The translations under genes and the position numbers were made by a program. Positions 20,226-33,090 of a stretch of 64,000 bases of DNA are shown here, one piece after another. Every line of letters starts with the position of its first letter. Position 1 is the first letter of the stretch. The DNA comes from Aquatica leii. Lineage: Eukaryota > Arthropoda > Insecta > Coleoptera > Lampyridae. The stretch is from contig CM069432.1 in NCBI GenBank assembly GCA_035610365.1, forward strand, positions 6,448,001-6,512,000, in the 5' to 3' direction. The notes under the pieces were generated by a model, which saw only the letters and a list, made by a program, of their open reading frames with translations, was not told where the DNA came from and searched no databases.

Positions 20226-22504
20226 TAAATAAAAGTAGGTCATTTTTTGTAGAACACACGTGTCTTTTATCGGTGGAGATAACAAACTGATGGCATATTT
20301 GGGGGAAAATTTCTATGACGCCACGTTGCAGTAATTAAACTATTCACACCGTCAAGGAGTTGGAGGCTTGTATGATGGCGATTTCTTTTGGAAGGAACTT
20401 TTACCATCAATTACTTCATTAAGTCAAGAGGAAACGCTGCACATTCGCTATCTTCAATGCTTGTATGATTTAAAAAGGGAATTTACTTGTGATAACGCCG
20501 TATGTACGTTTTTGTGTTAGATTTCATATTAAGTTTTACGGAATACTGGTACGGAATTAGCTAATCCCTTACTGGATGAAACATAACTGTAAATATTACA
20601 ATTTCTAGGGTTATGATTAGTACTTCGTTGCTCATGTCGATTGTAAGAATGACCGTACGTAGATGTTAGGTTGTTAACACAATTAATTATAAGATAATTT
20701 TTTGCGTCACAAAGTCGTATGCAGTGCGCGTTGAGTCTCTAAGTCTTCAATTTTTTTATATACTTTTGTGATTTTGCATTTACGAATATAAAGTCATTCT
20801 AACTTTAAATCTAAAAGTTAGACCGACTAGGTCAGTTTACTGTACAACGTGTTGCTCAGTATAGGGCGTAACTTATGTTTTGTCCGACCCATGTATTAGC
20901 GCTTGGAAAATTTACGTAATTATACTTATGTACCTTCTTCGTACCTGCTTTGGACTTATTGTCTGTGATAAAATAAATATATATTCTGTGTTATCACTTC
21001 TGTCGTATTATTTGTTTTTTTTTCAGATTTAAACGATGTCTTCCTAATTTCATCGTTTTGGTTTTGGTAACATTTATAAAAAAAAATTATTAAACCGTGT
21101 AAAACGTAATAATATGAAAAAGAATTTAAAATATTAAATTCAAGTCTATGAAACATGCGGCAGCTAGCGAACGCATAGAAAAATGTTGTCGGCGACATTT
21201 TAATTTCACATTCAACAGTATTGCCGTATTGGTTTGAGTCAACGCGTTTGCAAAAAAAAACAATAGGTGCTTTCAGATGACTCAACAGTTGACCAAAATA
21301 CCGCCGAATGGGCATAATTTCGACCGTTTACTCGGCTGCTTAGTTGGAGCGGTCGCCATTTTATGTAGCGCATAGTGAGCACAAGCTCGCTTAGAACTCG
21401 TCTTACGTAAAATTTTGAATGTCAATCATTTTTCACGCAGCTAATGTAGTACCAACATTTTTGTTAGCAGCCTAACGTACCTTTTGAAATAATTTGTATT
21501 GAAAACCACACGTTTGATAATCATAATAAACCGCATTGTAAAATAAGTGTTAAATGATATGAAGCCAAAATTGCATTGGCTAATTTTCAACTCCAAAGGA
21601 CATTACTTTCACTGCAAATGTATCACTTTTAAATTGTGCGTACTCTTTTTTTTAAATAAAAATCGCACATTAAAAAAGAAGCGTTATGAAATTGAAACGT
21701 ATGATCGTACGCCACTGTAGTCTAATTGCGGCTCAAGGGGTGGGATTTTACATTAATGCGTTGTTGCGTCAATCATGTTTTTATGATTATGGTTCACTTA
21801 ATTCAAATGATCGTGTTTTCCACTAACTATAAATTTGAATTTGACATTAGAAGCGTTTACAAATATAACACACAAATGAATAACTGCATACAATACGATA
21901 ATTATATATACGCCGCTATTAGAATCACAGATAATGTTACTAGTGCGGTAATGTCACTTTATTAAAGATTGAACTCGACGTATTATTCTACATAGAAAAA
22001 ACACCGTTTATAGTAATCATAATTTTGGTTTATGTTATTAATTTTTTTCACAGATTTGTTTCTATAGATGACTATTATATATTATAATTTTACTATTCGC
22101 TTGTTTAGAGTAATGATGTTAACACTGTACCATAAAAATAGTTGTGTTGCATATTTAGCTTAATTTTTGCAGTGTTAATTATCTATTCAAGTATACTGAC
22201 TGACCTACGTAATATAAAATCATTTAAACATCTGTAAATACGTTATCTTTTAGAATTAACTTGGAAAACATGTGCATTCTTAGAATAACAACTTAATTTA
22301 ACTACGTTTTATGTAATAAGGTTATTTTGTATTTATTTTTATTTTTAGTGTCAGCAAATTACTGAGAAGAAATGTGGAGTTCTTAGAACAGTGAATCATA
22401 ACGTTATTTTTTATTTCCTTTTATTAACGGTTATGCTATAGGTCCGTAATTTTTGGTTTATTTGGGTAAAAAATGTTTATTTTTTAAACGCTTAATGAAA
22501 ATTT
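20226..22504. other. AT-rich spacer, no supportable gene
   Basis: The longest frame (20956-21315, minus) has no recognisable domain and low-complexity composition. The stretch at 21912-21964 resembles 27749-27801. Nothing else could be identified. Confidence 0.45.
21912..21964 (+). repeat. Dispersed repeat fragment, pair member 1
   Basis: GCCGCTATTAGAATCACAG and the following ATAATGTTACTAG-GCGGTAAT resemble 27749-27801 (roughly three quarters identical over 53 bp). Either a shared element end or an old MITE piece. Confidence 0.4.
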
Positions 22505-22785
22505 TAAAGATAAAGTCCGCGGATAACTTCACACACTTGTTTAACACTTATTGTTTACGTTAAAGTCACGTACCAGGTTATTTATCTTACACGTGTTAAT
22601 CATTTATTTGTTTAAACTTGAGTAATCTTCTTAACACTGCCGTCTTCGAATTACTGGAAATAACTGATCTCTGATTTGTTTGTGTCGCATTTATACATTT
22701 TGGAAATCCTTCTCGAATGTTTCATATCTTTCGGTATATGTTCTGGAAATGTACAAAAACCTCGCGAAGGCTCTCGAAGTTAAGA
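22505..22785 (-). repeat. Solo LTR piece of the gypsy family at 35.3 kb, copy 1
   Basis: The reverse complement matches 35299-35560 closely: CCTTCGCGAGGTTTTTGTAC, ACATATACCGAAAGATATG, TATAAATGCGACACAAACAA, ATCAGTTAT, TTCGAAGACGGCAGTGTTAA, AACCTGGTACGTGACTTTAA. It keeps the TATA and initiator motifs but lacks the last part of the LTR that copy 2 has. Confidence 0.75.
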
Positions 22786-22811
22786 ATAACTTCTCGAACG
22801 TTTCAATATTT

Positions 22812-23165
22812 AATAAAAATACTTACACTAATTTATATAGCACTATCACTCAAAAGATAATGTCCGAGGATAACATTTATTTATTTAAACACTGACGCTT
22901 GTTTATATTAAAGTCACGCACGATTTTGATTCGACGTATTTATACGCGTTAATCACTGATTTATGTAAACTTGAATAATCTCCTTAACACTACCGACTTG
23001 GAATTACTGAAATAACTTACCTATGATTTGTTTGTACCGCATTTATACATTTCTGCAAACATTTGAGAATCTTCTATATTCGAATGTTCTAGACGTGGAT
23101 ATAAAGTACGGGAACGGACTCGAAATTTACAAAAACTTGGCGAATGTTTCAATATACATCAATAT
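22812..23165 (-). repeat. Solo LTR piece of the gypsy family at 35.3 kb, copy 2 (tandem)
   Basis: Same landmarks as copy 1 but more diverged, with AAATGTATAAATGCGGTACA for the TATA region and AAGTTAT in place of the initiator. It extends further at the downstream end (GTGATAGTGCTATATAAATT), matching 35565-35595. It lies head-to-tail with copy 1. No gag or pol lies between them. Confidence 0.7.
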
Positions 23166-23310
23166 TTGCTATAAAAAACAAATTCACGAAAATATTATTT
23201 ACAACTAAAAAATATTCAATTTAAGTATACGGTTTAAACAAATTACAACTTGTGATTACGCATTATTTATGTAATTTGGTCAAAACCTAAACTGTACGTT
23301 ATTAATTATA

Positions 23311-25206
23311 CAGTGTGTCCGAAAAGTATGGAATATATTATACAGGTCGATAAATATGCACTTTACACGAAAAAGTTGTAAATAAAAGTTGTTTATCACT
23401 TAGTTATCTACCACCTGGGAGATATCAATTTAAATTTTTGCTGTAAACAAAATCGCAACGAATAACACTTACATTTTTTTAAATGGCAAGGCACGTCTTT
23501 ATTATACTCATTTGATAGAGTCTTTTTTTCTCTTTTCAACCATATGAAACTTGAATACCTTTACATCAAAAAATTTTCAAGAAAAACAAGGACATGTCTA
23601 ACAAATTTATTTTACTGAGCAGTATTAATCAGGTACGTAATATGTAGCATTGAAACAATTGAATGCACTTTAGAACACTGTCACACTTTGCTATTTGTTA
23701 GTGCTTGAAATATGGCTCAATTATCTGAGAAACATAGAATTGAAATTTTAATGATTCTGGGATATGGAGATAGAAGAAGAACCCAAGACGAAGTATGTAA
23801 TTTATTTAATAACTTGCATCCAGAATTAAACATATCGCAGTCCACGGTAAGCAAAATTTGGCGGAAATTTTAAGAGACAGGTTTGGTGAAAGATGCGAGT
23901 AGAACTGGTAAACTTTTGTCATTAAGTAATGTGGAACGAGAAAATGTGTTCTTGTCTGTTGAGGAAAATCCACAAATTTCTGTTCGGCAAATTGCTAGAG
24001 ACCATAATTTGAATAAATCGGCTGTACATGACGTTTTAAAAAAAGAAAAATTTCATCTTTATAAAGTTTGTGTAGTTCAAGAATTATTTGAAGACGATTT
24101 GGACAGAAGGCTGGAGTTTTGTGAAACAATAACAAACAAACTTGAACGAGATGCACATTTTCATAAAAATATCCTTTTTACTGATGAGGCTACGTTTTGT
24201 TTAAACGGCACAATTAACAAACAAAATCCTCACTGGTATCTAGAAGGACACACCCAATACGAGCAGAAAGTCAACGTTTGGGTAGGAATGATTAGAAGTC
24301 AAATTTTGGGGCCATATTTTTTTGAAGGTAGTTTAACGGCGAATATTTATCTCGATTTCTTAAGAATTGAGTTAGTTCCTGCTTTGGCCGAGTTATTTCC
24401 ACATGAAGTAGATCCAGATATACCTCATAACAGAATATGGTTTCAACAAGACGGGGCACCTCCACATTTTGGAATTAATGTCCGCCACTTTCTTAATAAT
24501 ACTTTTCATAATACATGGATAGGCAGAAGAGGTACGATAGAATGGCCTGCTCGTTCGCCGGATTTAAGTCCACTAGATTTTTTTCTTTGGGGCTATATTA
24601 AAAGCAAAATTTATGTAAATAGACCTGATAATGTTGAAGATTTGAAAAATCGCATTAGAGTTGAGATAAGAGCTATAACTCGAGATATGATTTCAAAAGC
24701 AATCGATGGTTTTAAAAACCGAATTTACCACTGTCAAATTATGAATGGTTTACATTTTGAACATTTATTGTAAGTTTAGTTTAAATACATTTTTTTGTTA
24801 TAACAATTTTATGTAGATATTTAAAGTTTAATATTTGCTATTGTGACAGTGCATTGAATTGTTTCAATACTACATATTACGTACCTGATTAATACTGCTC
24901 AGTAAAATAAATTTGTTAGACATGTCCTTGTTTTTCTTGAAAATTTTTTGATGTAAAGGTATTCAAGTTTCATATGGTTGAAAAGAGAAAAAAAGACTCT
25001 ATCAAATGAGTATAATAAAGACGTGCCTTGCCATTTAAAAAAATGTAAGTGTTATTCGTTGCGATTTTGTTTACAGCAAAAATTTAAATTGATATCTCCC
25101 AGGTGGTAGATAACTAAGTGATAAACAACTTTTATTTACAACTTTTTTGTGTAAAGTGTATATTTATCGACCTGTATAATATATTCCATACTTTTCGGAC
25201 ACACTG
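23311..25206 (+). mobile_element. Tc1/mariner-type DNA transposon with long TIRs, copy B
   Basis: It starts CAGTGTGTCCGAAAAGTATG at 23311 and ends with the complement at 25206, with TA on both sides. The inverted repeats run about 355 bp (23311-23668 and about 24850-25206). The plus-strand transposase has a single nonsense codon and one small in-frame deletion, so this is the least damaged of the three copies. Confidence 0.94.
23712..24773 (+). pseudogene. Mariner-like (DD41D) transposase, copy B, one nonsense codon
   Basis: ATG at 23712. Codon 54 (23871-23873) is TAA where copy C has CAA, which splits an otherwise continuous frame to the stop at 24773. Relative to copies A and C, eight residues are missing after INKQ (the TRYWSSQ region); the loss is in frame. 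Catalytic residues are all present: LFTDEATF, IWFQQDGAPPHF and SPDLSPLDFFLWG, with 41 residues between the second and third Asp. The C-terminus ends NGLHFEHLL. It belongs to the IS630-Tc1-mariner superfamily; the DD41D spacing recalls the rosa-type group, which is inference. Confidence 0.93.
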
Positions 25207-27944
25207 TATATAGAAAATGTAGTAATTCTGTTTTACCCGATACTCTAATGTCTACCCATAAGATAACAGCACACACATACAAACCCAAATTAAAATAGAC
25301 AATTTACCATGTTTATGAATATTCACTGTAATTAAAATTTTTATCTTTATAAAAAACCACTCATAAAAAACAGATTAGTCGATTTAAACGCTTATTGTTT
25401 TTTGATCACTTATTATATACTCATACTAATACGTGTAGACTAATATTTTTTGGTACTAACTACAATAACCAAAGTACAAAGTTTCCATCTTACCAATTAA
25501 CCTACGTAATTAATGGCGTTTAAAGTTTGAACAGCTTTCCAACAAAGTTGATGCATTAATTCTATACTCTAAACGCTTTTGCATTAGTATCGATTCTTCT
25601 CGAAGATTCACCCACAAGACTGAAAAAACACGTAAATTATTAACACATTGTCAAGTAAACATTTTTTATATAAATACGCTCATACTATTATTTAAAGCTC
25701 ATAAATATATTCATAACATGCTCACAAAGATATAATCTATTTTGTATCAATTAATTGTTGGATATGATTTAGATAGTCGCATTGTTTAATACAAATTAGG
25801 GACAATTAAAATTTTAAACGTACATTAGACCGTAACATGACCGCACATAAATATAAACGATTAAGTAACTGGATAAAATTTCTATCAGCTAATTTGAGCG
25901 TATTAATTTCATGGTGTTTAAGTGTCACTTAAACAATATTTATGCTTCTAAAAATTAATTAAAGACGTTGTTTAAACATCAATTTCTCTATATTTCGAAA
26001 TTTGTTGCTTCTGTGAGACCTTTTGACCTAGCTACGTGGAGCTTTGGGAACCTTAATATTACGTAATTTACAATTTTGAATTTTAATTAGTTAATTGAAA
26101 ATGATTTTTTTTAAGATTCTTAATTATATATCGATAAATGACGTTGCTTATATAGTATAAACTAACACGGACAATAATTATAAAATAACTTGGTGCTATC
26201 TTTTAGGGTTGGTCTCAGCGCAGATTTTTATCTCGATTGCTTTTTAACAGCGTTTATAAGTTACTAAATTTTCTTTATTTTCCAATGTTTTTTAGTCGTT
26301 AGCTGAAAATAAAAATACTATTTTTTTAGAAAAAATGTGCAGATTATTTATTTCAGTTTTTGTTACCTATGTAATTTCTTATATATTTTGTAACTTATTT
26401 TAAAACAAAAAAAATTTTAGTAGGTTAACTCACATGGTGTTTCTCTCTCTCTCGCTCTCAAACTTAAAAAGATCGATATTGTTTCTGAAATGTTATAGTA
26501 GTAAGTATATACTTTTTTGACGACGTAACAAGTATAACTAATAATCTCTTAATATGGGGTAGATATAGTCATTTCTAGCACATTTTGTTCATAAACGTGT
26601 GGTCTAGCTTTTCATCGATTTTTCTTGAATTTTTTTTGTAATAATTATATGTAATTACGGACCTGGTTGTTTGTTATAAACTGTTGGAATTCAAGTTTAC
26701 TATTAAGTATCAAGTTTCTGATGACAATAAACATCATTTAAGAGATATGATGTCGTGTTAATATAAAGATTTTTTTTTAAATTTACTTCAAGGTTCTTAA
26801 TAGCGACAGAAAAATGTAAAGTAACAATATTTAGAATTCATAAATGTAGAAATTAAAAAGTGAAATTAGTAAATAAAAAACTATGAAACGAAATTGAACA
26901 AATAACAAAACTAAATACCGAATACCTTACTACAAACATAATTTAATAAATTTAAAATATCTTGAAATAAATGAAAATCGAATCAACAGTAACGCACAAC
27001 CGAAATAGACACAATGACCCCTGAATGGTCAGAAAAAGAAATTTTTGCTACATGGTCTTATTTTATGTTAACCAAGGTTATGCTTTCTGTACGTGTTCAA
27101 CAATCTACAGTGAAACTAAACAAAACAATCTTATCGCATTCTAGCACTTTGTACGTGTTGTTTACTAATAAACGATCCTCAATTGGGTCATTGGTTTTCC
27201 TTCTTACAAATTTACAATAGACTATAACAGGGCCGTCTTAGATTTTAATATTAAGTCTTCTCGAAAACTATAAGTAATGGATCTTATGTTTATAATGCAA
27301 ATATGATATAAGTAATTACAGCTATCTCCCATTAAGAAATTATTAGTTATACTTGCTAATTATTTTTTGTCAACAACCGTTTTTAGTAAATAAAAAAAAT
27401 ATAGTTGTGGAAACTTGATTAGAGTATTCTAGTGCTGAAGAATCCAAATAAAACAAAATCTCTGATGTGGTTTCTGCAATTATATAATATTTTGAAAAAC
27501 ATTTTCTGTTGATTTTTTAATTAAAATTATTTCCCAATATTATACTTGGTTTAACTTTATTTTGGGTTTTTTTACAACAAAACCTTTCAATTACATTTTT
27601 TTAAGTATGAGGTTTTGTATTTTTTTTCGGGCGTTTAAAAAAGATTTAGTGATTGTAAAAAGTGAATTTTTGATATTACTTATTTTTGGCTATAGAGCTT
27701 TTAGTGGTAATATTCAATAAATTTTAACATGGCAATATAGTGCACGCCGCTTATTGAAATCACAGATAATGCTATCAGTCGGGTAATTTTATCATTTTAT
27801 TTTTTGTACCAATGTCTTTGAATGTTTTGATTGACATTTTAATTCAAGGGCGAAGAAAAAATGAGTTGATAAGTCTAGATTTGTTACTACCATTAACCAT
27901 TCTGTAATGTCAGCTTGTCGGCTAAAGTCAATTAGGTCACCTCT
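25207..27944. other. AT-rich spacer without supportable genes
   Basis: A short CT-rich microsatellite lies near 26440-26460, and the repeat fragment 27749-27801 pairs with 21912-21964. The frame 27014-27220 has no motif. Its right edge may be intron sequence of the gene remnant starting at 27961. Confidence 0.5.
27749..27801 (+). repeat. Dispersed repeat fragment, pair member 2
   Basis: GCCGCTTATTGAAATCACAG and the following ATAATGCTATCAGTCGGGTAAT align with 21912-21964 in the same orientation. Confidence 0.4.
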
Positions 27945-27961
27945 TTAATTATCCCTTTCAG
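27945..27961 (+). promoter_or_regulatory. Possible 3' splice site
   Basis: AATTATCCCTTTCAG gives a pyrimidine tract and AG ending at 27961. Protein similarity (VHLHSKYGSRRLVDLLHSMS) begins right at this point and is not evident upstream, so an intron may end here. The donor was not located. Confidence 0.3.
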
Positions 27962-30744
27962 TACACTTACATTCTAAGTATGGCTCAAGGCGTCTAGTTG
28001 ATCTACTACATTCAATGTCCATCTGTACTTTCTATAATGAAACAATAGCGTACTTAAATGCAGCAAATGACAATTCACAACCAGAAATAAAAGGAGATGC
28101 CTTCATTCAATTTGTTTTTGACAATGCTGTCGTGAACACTCAAACGATAGATGGACATGGAACAATTCATATACTTGGTGGAATCAAATGTGTAACGCCA
28201 GCTAATGCAATATTAACTTCTCCTCCTCTCGTCCGAGATACTAAGAAAAAAATTAACCTTGGTATAAACTCAATACCTCTAATTCACTATAAAAAACCAT
28301 ATAGACTTGGTTTTCATAATATAAAAATTAAAACAGTCAATGTATCAAGTGTTGATGTTAATGTAACAAAAAATAGATTTGAAGTTGAACCTTCTCTGGA
28401 TTCTTGGGTTCTTATACTCTAAAAAGTCCCTTCCTTTCTGGAATGGATACATGCTAGTACCTTATATCAATTCAGACGCAAGCAATATGACTACTATAAA
28501 CTCGGCTTTAATGTATGCTGCATCTGAATGCAAGCGGAGAAATACATCTTGCATCGTAACGTTTGATCAGCCGCTTTTTATTAAGGCTTGCGAAGTACTA
28601 GAGGCATCAGAAAGAGGCAGTCTTTTATCTTCTGTTATTCTTAGACTTGGAGGTTTTTATTTGCTAATAAACTATTTGGAGTGTATTGGAAGTATTATGA
28701 AGGAAAGTGGAATTGAATAGCTATGGAAAAGTGTGTATTCTTCTAGTACTGTCTATCATTTAATGTCGGCGCATGCTTTTTTAAGGTCTGTGAGAGCCAA
28801 TTTATTAACAGTAGTACCTCTATTTAAATGCTTAATCGACAGATGTCCTAACCTGGCAAATGACATTTTAGAGTCTTTTGTATCAAACTCAGAAAAGCTG
28901 ATTACAAATGAAATATCAATAGAAGAGATTATCACTTTAGAGTCAGTAAGCAATCTTGTGGAACACATTTTTGTAATCTGCAAAGAAGCAGCTGAGATAA
29001 GTAGAACGGCCAAACTCTGGACGCAATATATAGACAATGTAATCCTAATAATGGAATTTATTAAAACTGAAAGGACAGGTGATTTTGCACTACTATTAGC
29101 ATGTTACCTTATTTCCATGCAGCGGGGCAACACTTATATCCTAAGAGTGCTCATCTATATATTCAAAAAATGCTTAAACTTCCGTTGACGATGAAAAAAA
29201 AAGATTTTGAACAATTTTCTCAAGAAGGGTTTTTCTGTATTCGACGTGCTCCACGATTCTGGTCTGGTCAGACATGATCATAGAACAATCATTGATGAGA
29301 CCTATGAAATCAATTGGGGGCCTGATTCATGGACGGGGTATAACACAAAACACTCTCTTGCGATGGACCTCGTCCATTTCGTTGTGTACGGAGGTTACTA
29401 CAGCTATAGAAAAATTCTGTGCTATATTTTTGAAGACGTCTGAACAACACACAGAAGAAAACCCCAGCAGGCAGACTTCAGACTCTTATGATCAAGAAGT
29501 TTTCTGCAAGTGGTTAACGGAACACAATCCATTTTGTCATAACTCAGGAGAATTAGTAAGTTTATCATGCTTCAGTTAATTGTGATAATGCAGAAACAGA
29601 TAGGAGAAACCTCAAGGAAAGAAATGACAGGACATAATTTTAGAGCAATTACAATTTAAAAAAAAATTTAAAGTAAAACCTTTCGCAGCAGTTACTTCGG
29701 CAATCAAATTGGGTGGCAATAGTGTAATAGTGAATAGTCAGCAGCTTTTCAACGGGATTATATGTGTTGAAAAAGAACCACATAAACTAAAGAAGTGTTT
29801 TACATTCGAACTTGCTCCAATACCTACATCTTTATTTGATGATGTATCATTGAGAAAAGGAATAAAATCTTCTCTAACAAAAGCTTTATACCTGAAGAAT
29901 CAATAAACATTCCGGGTAATAGCATGTTTATTTTAGCTGGTGGACATTTGTTGCACAATATAAAATGGCCCCGACCGGCTACTTATGGAGAAGTAGTTAA
30001 CTGCCACATTTCGTACATAAAATCTCACTACGGGAACATCTGTTTGGTGGTTTTTGATGGTTATCCTAATCAGATAACAACTAAATGCCTTGAATAGCAA
30101 CGGAGAGCTGCCAGAAAGACCTCTGCCCATATACAACCAGATGAAAACCATTTAACTACAGCAACACAAGCCGAATTTTTGTCCAACAATCGAAACAAAA
30201 AGCGCTTCATAGAAATGCTTGCTAAGAGATGCTTGAAATTTAGCATTTAAGTGCGCTTGGCAGAGTCAGATGCAGATACCTTAATTGTCGCAACAGCACT
30301 GGCGGAAGCAAAACAAGGTAAAACAGGACAGGAGAAAAGTTTTTAATTTGTTTATATGGTGGTTCGATGAGTACCACCTTAGACGATTTAAGGTACTTTA
30401 GATATAATCACATTGATTCCAGACAGCCACTTAGTAAGATATTTGATCTCGCATCTTTGCTTCCTACAAGTGACGCAGCAGCTCAGCATTCATATCGTGT
30501 GTACCTGCAAATCCAGGAATGGAAAGGGAATGCATTAGAACCTACAGATTGGGGTTGGATAAAAAGCGGAAGCACCTTATCTCCTGTGTGCATGACAAAA
30601 GATCCTGCTCCACCTGAGTTGTTAAAACTTATTTCGTTCAAGTGCAAGTCTAAGTGCACCAATAAGTGTCAATGTTGGACAGCCATGATGCAGTGTTCTG
30701 CCATGTGTCTACACTGTTTTTTAATAAAAAAATACAGTTTTTGA
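27961..30744 (+). pseudogene. Decayed member of a large arthropod protein family with Cys-rich C-terminus, function unknown
   Basis: Nearly collinear coding spread over several frames. 27961-28422 has KYGSRRLVDLL, FIQFVFDNA and TIDGHGTIHILGGIKCVTP. 28440-29188 has PFWNGYM, CIVTFDQPLFIKA, VILRLGGFYLL, MSAHAFLRSVRA and AKLWTQYID, with TAG at 28718-28720. 29190-29579 has GFFCIRRAPRFWSG and EQSLMRPMKSIGGLIHGRGI. 29680-29906 has VIVNSQQLFNG. 29930-30330 has FILAGGHLLHNIKWPR, ICLVVFDGY and ESDADTLIVATALAEA. 30367-30744 has QHSYRVYLQIQEWKGNALEP, TDWGW and a Cys-rich tail CKSKCTNKCQCW...CSAMC. I recognise the order from many uncharacterised arthropod proteins. The FDGY and DADTLIV acids faintly resemble PIN/FEN-like nucleases. 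Multiple stops and shifts make it inactive. Confidence 0.72.
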
Positions 30745-30747
30745 GAA

Positions 30748-30913
30748 AATGATGAAAAACTGTATTTTGGTTGCCATTTTCTAAATGGCGGCAGCAGCAC
30801 AAGTTTTTGTTTCGAGGATTTTTAGTATGTTTTTCGGGTAGCTAAAAACTACGAAGTCTTATGCTTCTAAGAGTTTTTTAAGATAATTTTCCTAAATTGA
30901 CTGGACTAATATA
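30748..30913 (+). repeat. Left arm of a 167 bp inverted repeat flanking mariner copy C
   Basis: The sequence directly before the left TIR, from ATGATGAAAAACTGTATTTT to GACTGGACTAATATA, reappears as its exact reverse complement directly after the right TIR (32817-32984). It overlaps the region just 3' of the Cys-rich family remnant. Confidence 0.88.
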
Positions 30914-32816
30914 CAGTGTGTCCGAAAAGTATGGAATATATTATACAGGTCGATAAATATGCACTTTACACGAAAAAGTTGTAAATAAAAGTTGTTTATC
31001 ACTTAGTTATCTACCACCTGGGAGATATCAATTTAAATTTTTGCTGAAAACCAAATCGCAACGAATAACACTTACATTTTTTTAAATGGCAAGGCACGTC
31101 TTTATTATACTCATTTGATAGAGTCTTTTTTTCTCTTTTCAACCATATGAAACTTGAATACCTTTACATCAAAAAAATTTCAAGAAAAACAAGGACATGT
31201 CTAACAAATTTATTTTACTGAGCAGTATTAATCAGGTACGTAATATGTAGCATTGAAACAATTGAATGCACTTTAGAACACTGTCACACTTTGCTATTTG
31301 TTAGTGCTTGAAATATGGCTCAATTATCTGAGAAACATAGAACTGAAATTTTAATGATTCTGGGATATGGAGATAGAAGAAGAACCCAAGAGGAAGTATG
31401 TAATTTATTTAATAACTTGCATCCAGAATTAAACATTTCGCAGTCCACGGTAAGCAAAATTTGGCGGAAATTTCAAGAGACAGGTTCGGTGAAAGATGCG
31501 AGTAGAACTGGTAGACCTTTGTCATTAAGTAATGTGGAACGAAAAAATGTGTCCTTGTCTGTTGAGGAAAATTCACAAATTTCTGTTCGGCAAATTGCTA
31601 GAGACCATAATTTGAATAAATCGGCTGTACATGACGTTTTAAAAAAAGAAAAATTTCATTCTTATAAAGCTTGTGTAGTTCAAGAATTATTTGAAGACGA
31701 TTTGGACAGAAGGCTGGAGTTTTGTGAAACAATAACAAACAAACTTGAACGAGATGCACATTTTCATAAAAATATCCTTTTTACTGATGAGGCCACGTTT
31801 TGTTTAAACGGCACAATTAACAAACAAATCACACGTTACTGGTCTTCACAAAATCCTCACTGGTATCTAGAAGGACACACCCAATACCAGCAGAAAGTCA
31901 ACGTCTGGGTAGGAATGATTGGAAGTCAAATTTTGGGGTCATATTTTTTTGAAGGTAGTTTAACGACGAATATTTATCTCGATTTCTTAAGATTTGAGTT
32001 AGTTTCTGCTTTGGCCGAATTATTTCCACATGAAGTAGATCCAGATATACCTCATATGGCTTCAACAAGACGGGGCACCTCCACATTTTAGAATTAATGT
32101 CCGCCACTTTCTTAATAATACTTTTCAAAATACATGGATAGGCAGAAGAGGTACGATAGAATGGCCTGCTCGCTCGCCGGATTTAAGTCCACTAGATTTT
32201 TTTCTTTGGGGCTATATTAAAAGCAAAATTTATGTAAATAGACCTGATAATGTTGAAGATTTGAAAAATCGCATTAGAGTTGAGATAAGAGATATGATTT
32301 CAAAAGCAATCGATGGTTTTAAAAATCGAATTTACCACTGTCAAATTATGAATGGTTTACATTTTGAACATTTATTGTAAGTTTAGTTTAAATAAATTTT
32401 TTTTGTTATAACAATTTTATGTAAAGATATTTAAAGTTTAATATTTGCTATTGTGACAGTGCATTCAATTGTTTCAATACTACATATTACGTACCTGATT
32501 AATACTGCTCAGTAAAATAAATTTGTTAGACATGTCCTTGTTTTTCTTGAAATTTTTTTGATGTAAAGGTATTCAAGTTTCATATGGTTGAAAAGAGAAA
32601 AAAAGACTCTATCAAATGAGTATAATAAAGACGTGCCTTGCCATTTAAAAAAATGTAAGTGTTATTCGTTGCGATTTGGTTTTCAGCAAAAATTTAAATT
32701 GATATCTCCCAGGTGGTAGATAACTAAGTGATAAACAACTTTTATTTACAACTTTTTCGTGTAAAGTGCATATTTATCGACCTGTATAATATATTCCATA
32801 CTTTTCGGACACACTG
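30914..32816 (+). mobile_element. Tc1/mariner-type DNA transposon with long TIRs, copy C
   Basis: It starts CAGTGTGTCCGAAAAGTATG at 30914 and ends with the complement at 32816, flanked by TA. TIR and coding sequence are near-identical to copies A and B. The flanks are themselves inverted repeats of each other, so the palindromic arms extend beyond the transposon by about 167 bp. Confidence 0.93.
31315..32380 (+). pseudogene. Mariner-like (DD41D) transposase, copy C, frameshifted
   Basis: ATG at 31315. The frame runs intact through both helix-turn-helix regions and LFTDEATFCLNG to the FPHEVDPDIPH segment. There an 8 bp deletion relative to copy B (near 32055) destroys the reading of the IWFQQDG motif and ends the frame at 32091. 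The rest of the protein is readable in another frame to about 32380. A 12 bp in-frame deletion removes the AITR residues before DMISKAI. These lesions differ from those of A and B, so each copy died separately. Confidence 0.92.
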
Positions 32817-32984
32817 TATATTAGTCCAGTCAATTTAGGAAAATTATCTTAAAAAACTCTTAGAAGCATAAGACTTCGTAGTTTTTAGCTACCCGAAAAA
32901 CATACTAAAAATCCTCGAAACAAAAACTTGTGCTGCTGCCGCCATTTAGAAAATGGCAACCAAAATACAGTTTTTCATCATTTC
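32817..32984 (-). repeat. Right arm of the inverted repeat flanking mariner copy C
   Basis: Reverse complement of 30748-30913, including the CGGCAGCAGCACAAG and TACGAAGTCTTATGCTTC segments. I found no mismatch by eye. Confidence 0.88.
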
Positions 32985-32988
32985 ATCA

Positions 32989-33084
32989 TAACTAAGTGAT
33001 AAACAACTTTTATTTACAACTTTTTCGTGTAAAGTGCATATTTATCTACCTGTATAATATATTTCATACTTTTCGGACACACTG
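32989..33084 (+). mobile_element. Detached mariner TIR fragment (outer 96 bp, right end)
   Basis: From AACTAAGTGATAAACAACTT to CGGACACACTG, it repeats the outermost part of copy C's right end in the same orientation, with a few substitutions (ATCTACCTG for ATCGACCTG, TTTCATAC for TTCCATAC). It joins the inverted arm on its left and a third copy of the arm sequence on its right. Confidence 0.88.
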
Positions 33085-33090
33085 TATATA

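Noticed and set aside
20956..21315. Minus-strand frame of 119 codons
   Set aside because: No domain; it spans A/T runs, and neither neighbour context nor codon use supports coding.
31898..32128. Minus-strand frame over the mariner C transposase
   Set aside because: Antisense to conserved transposase motifs.
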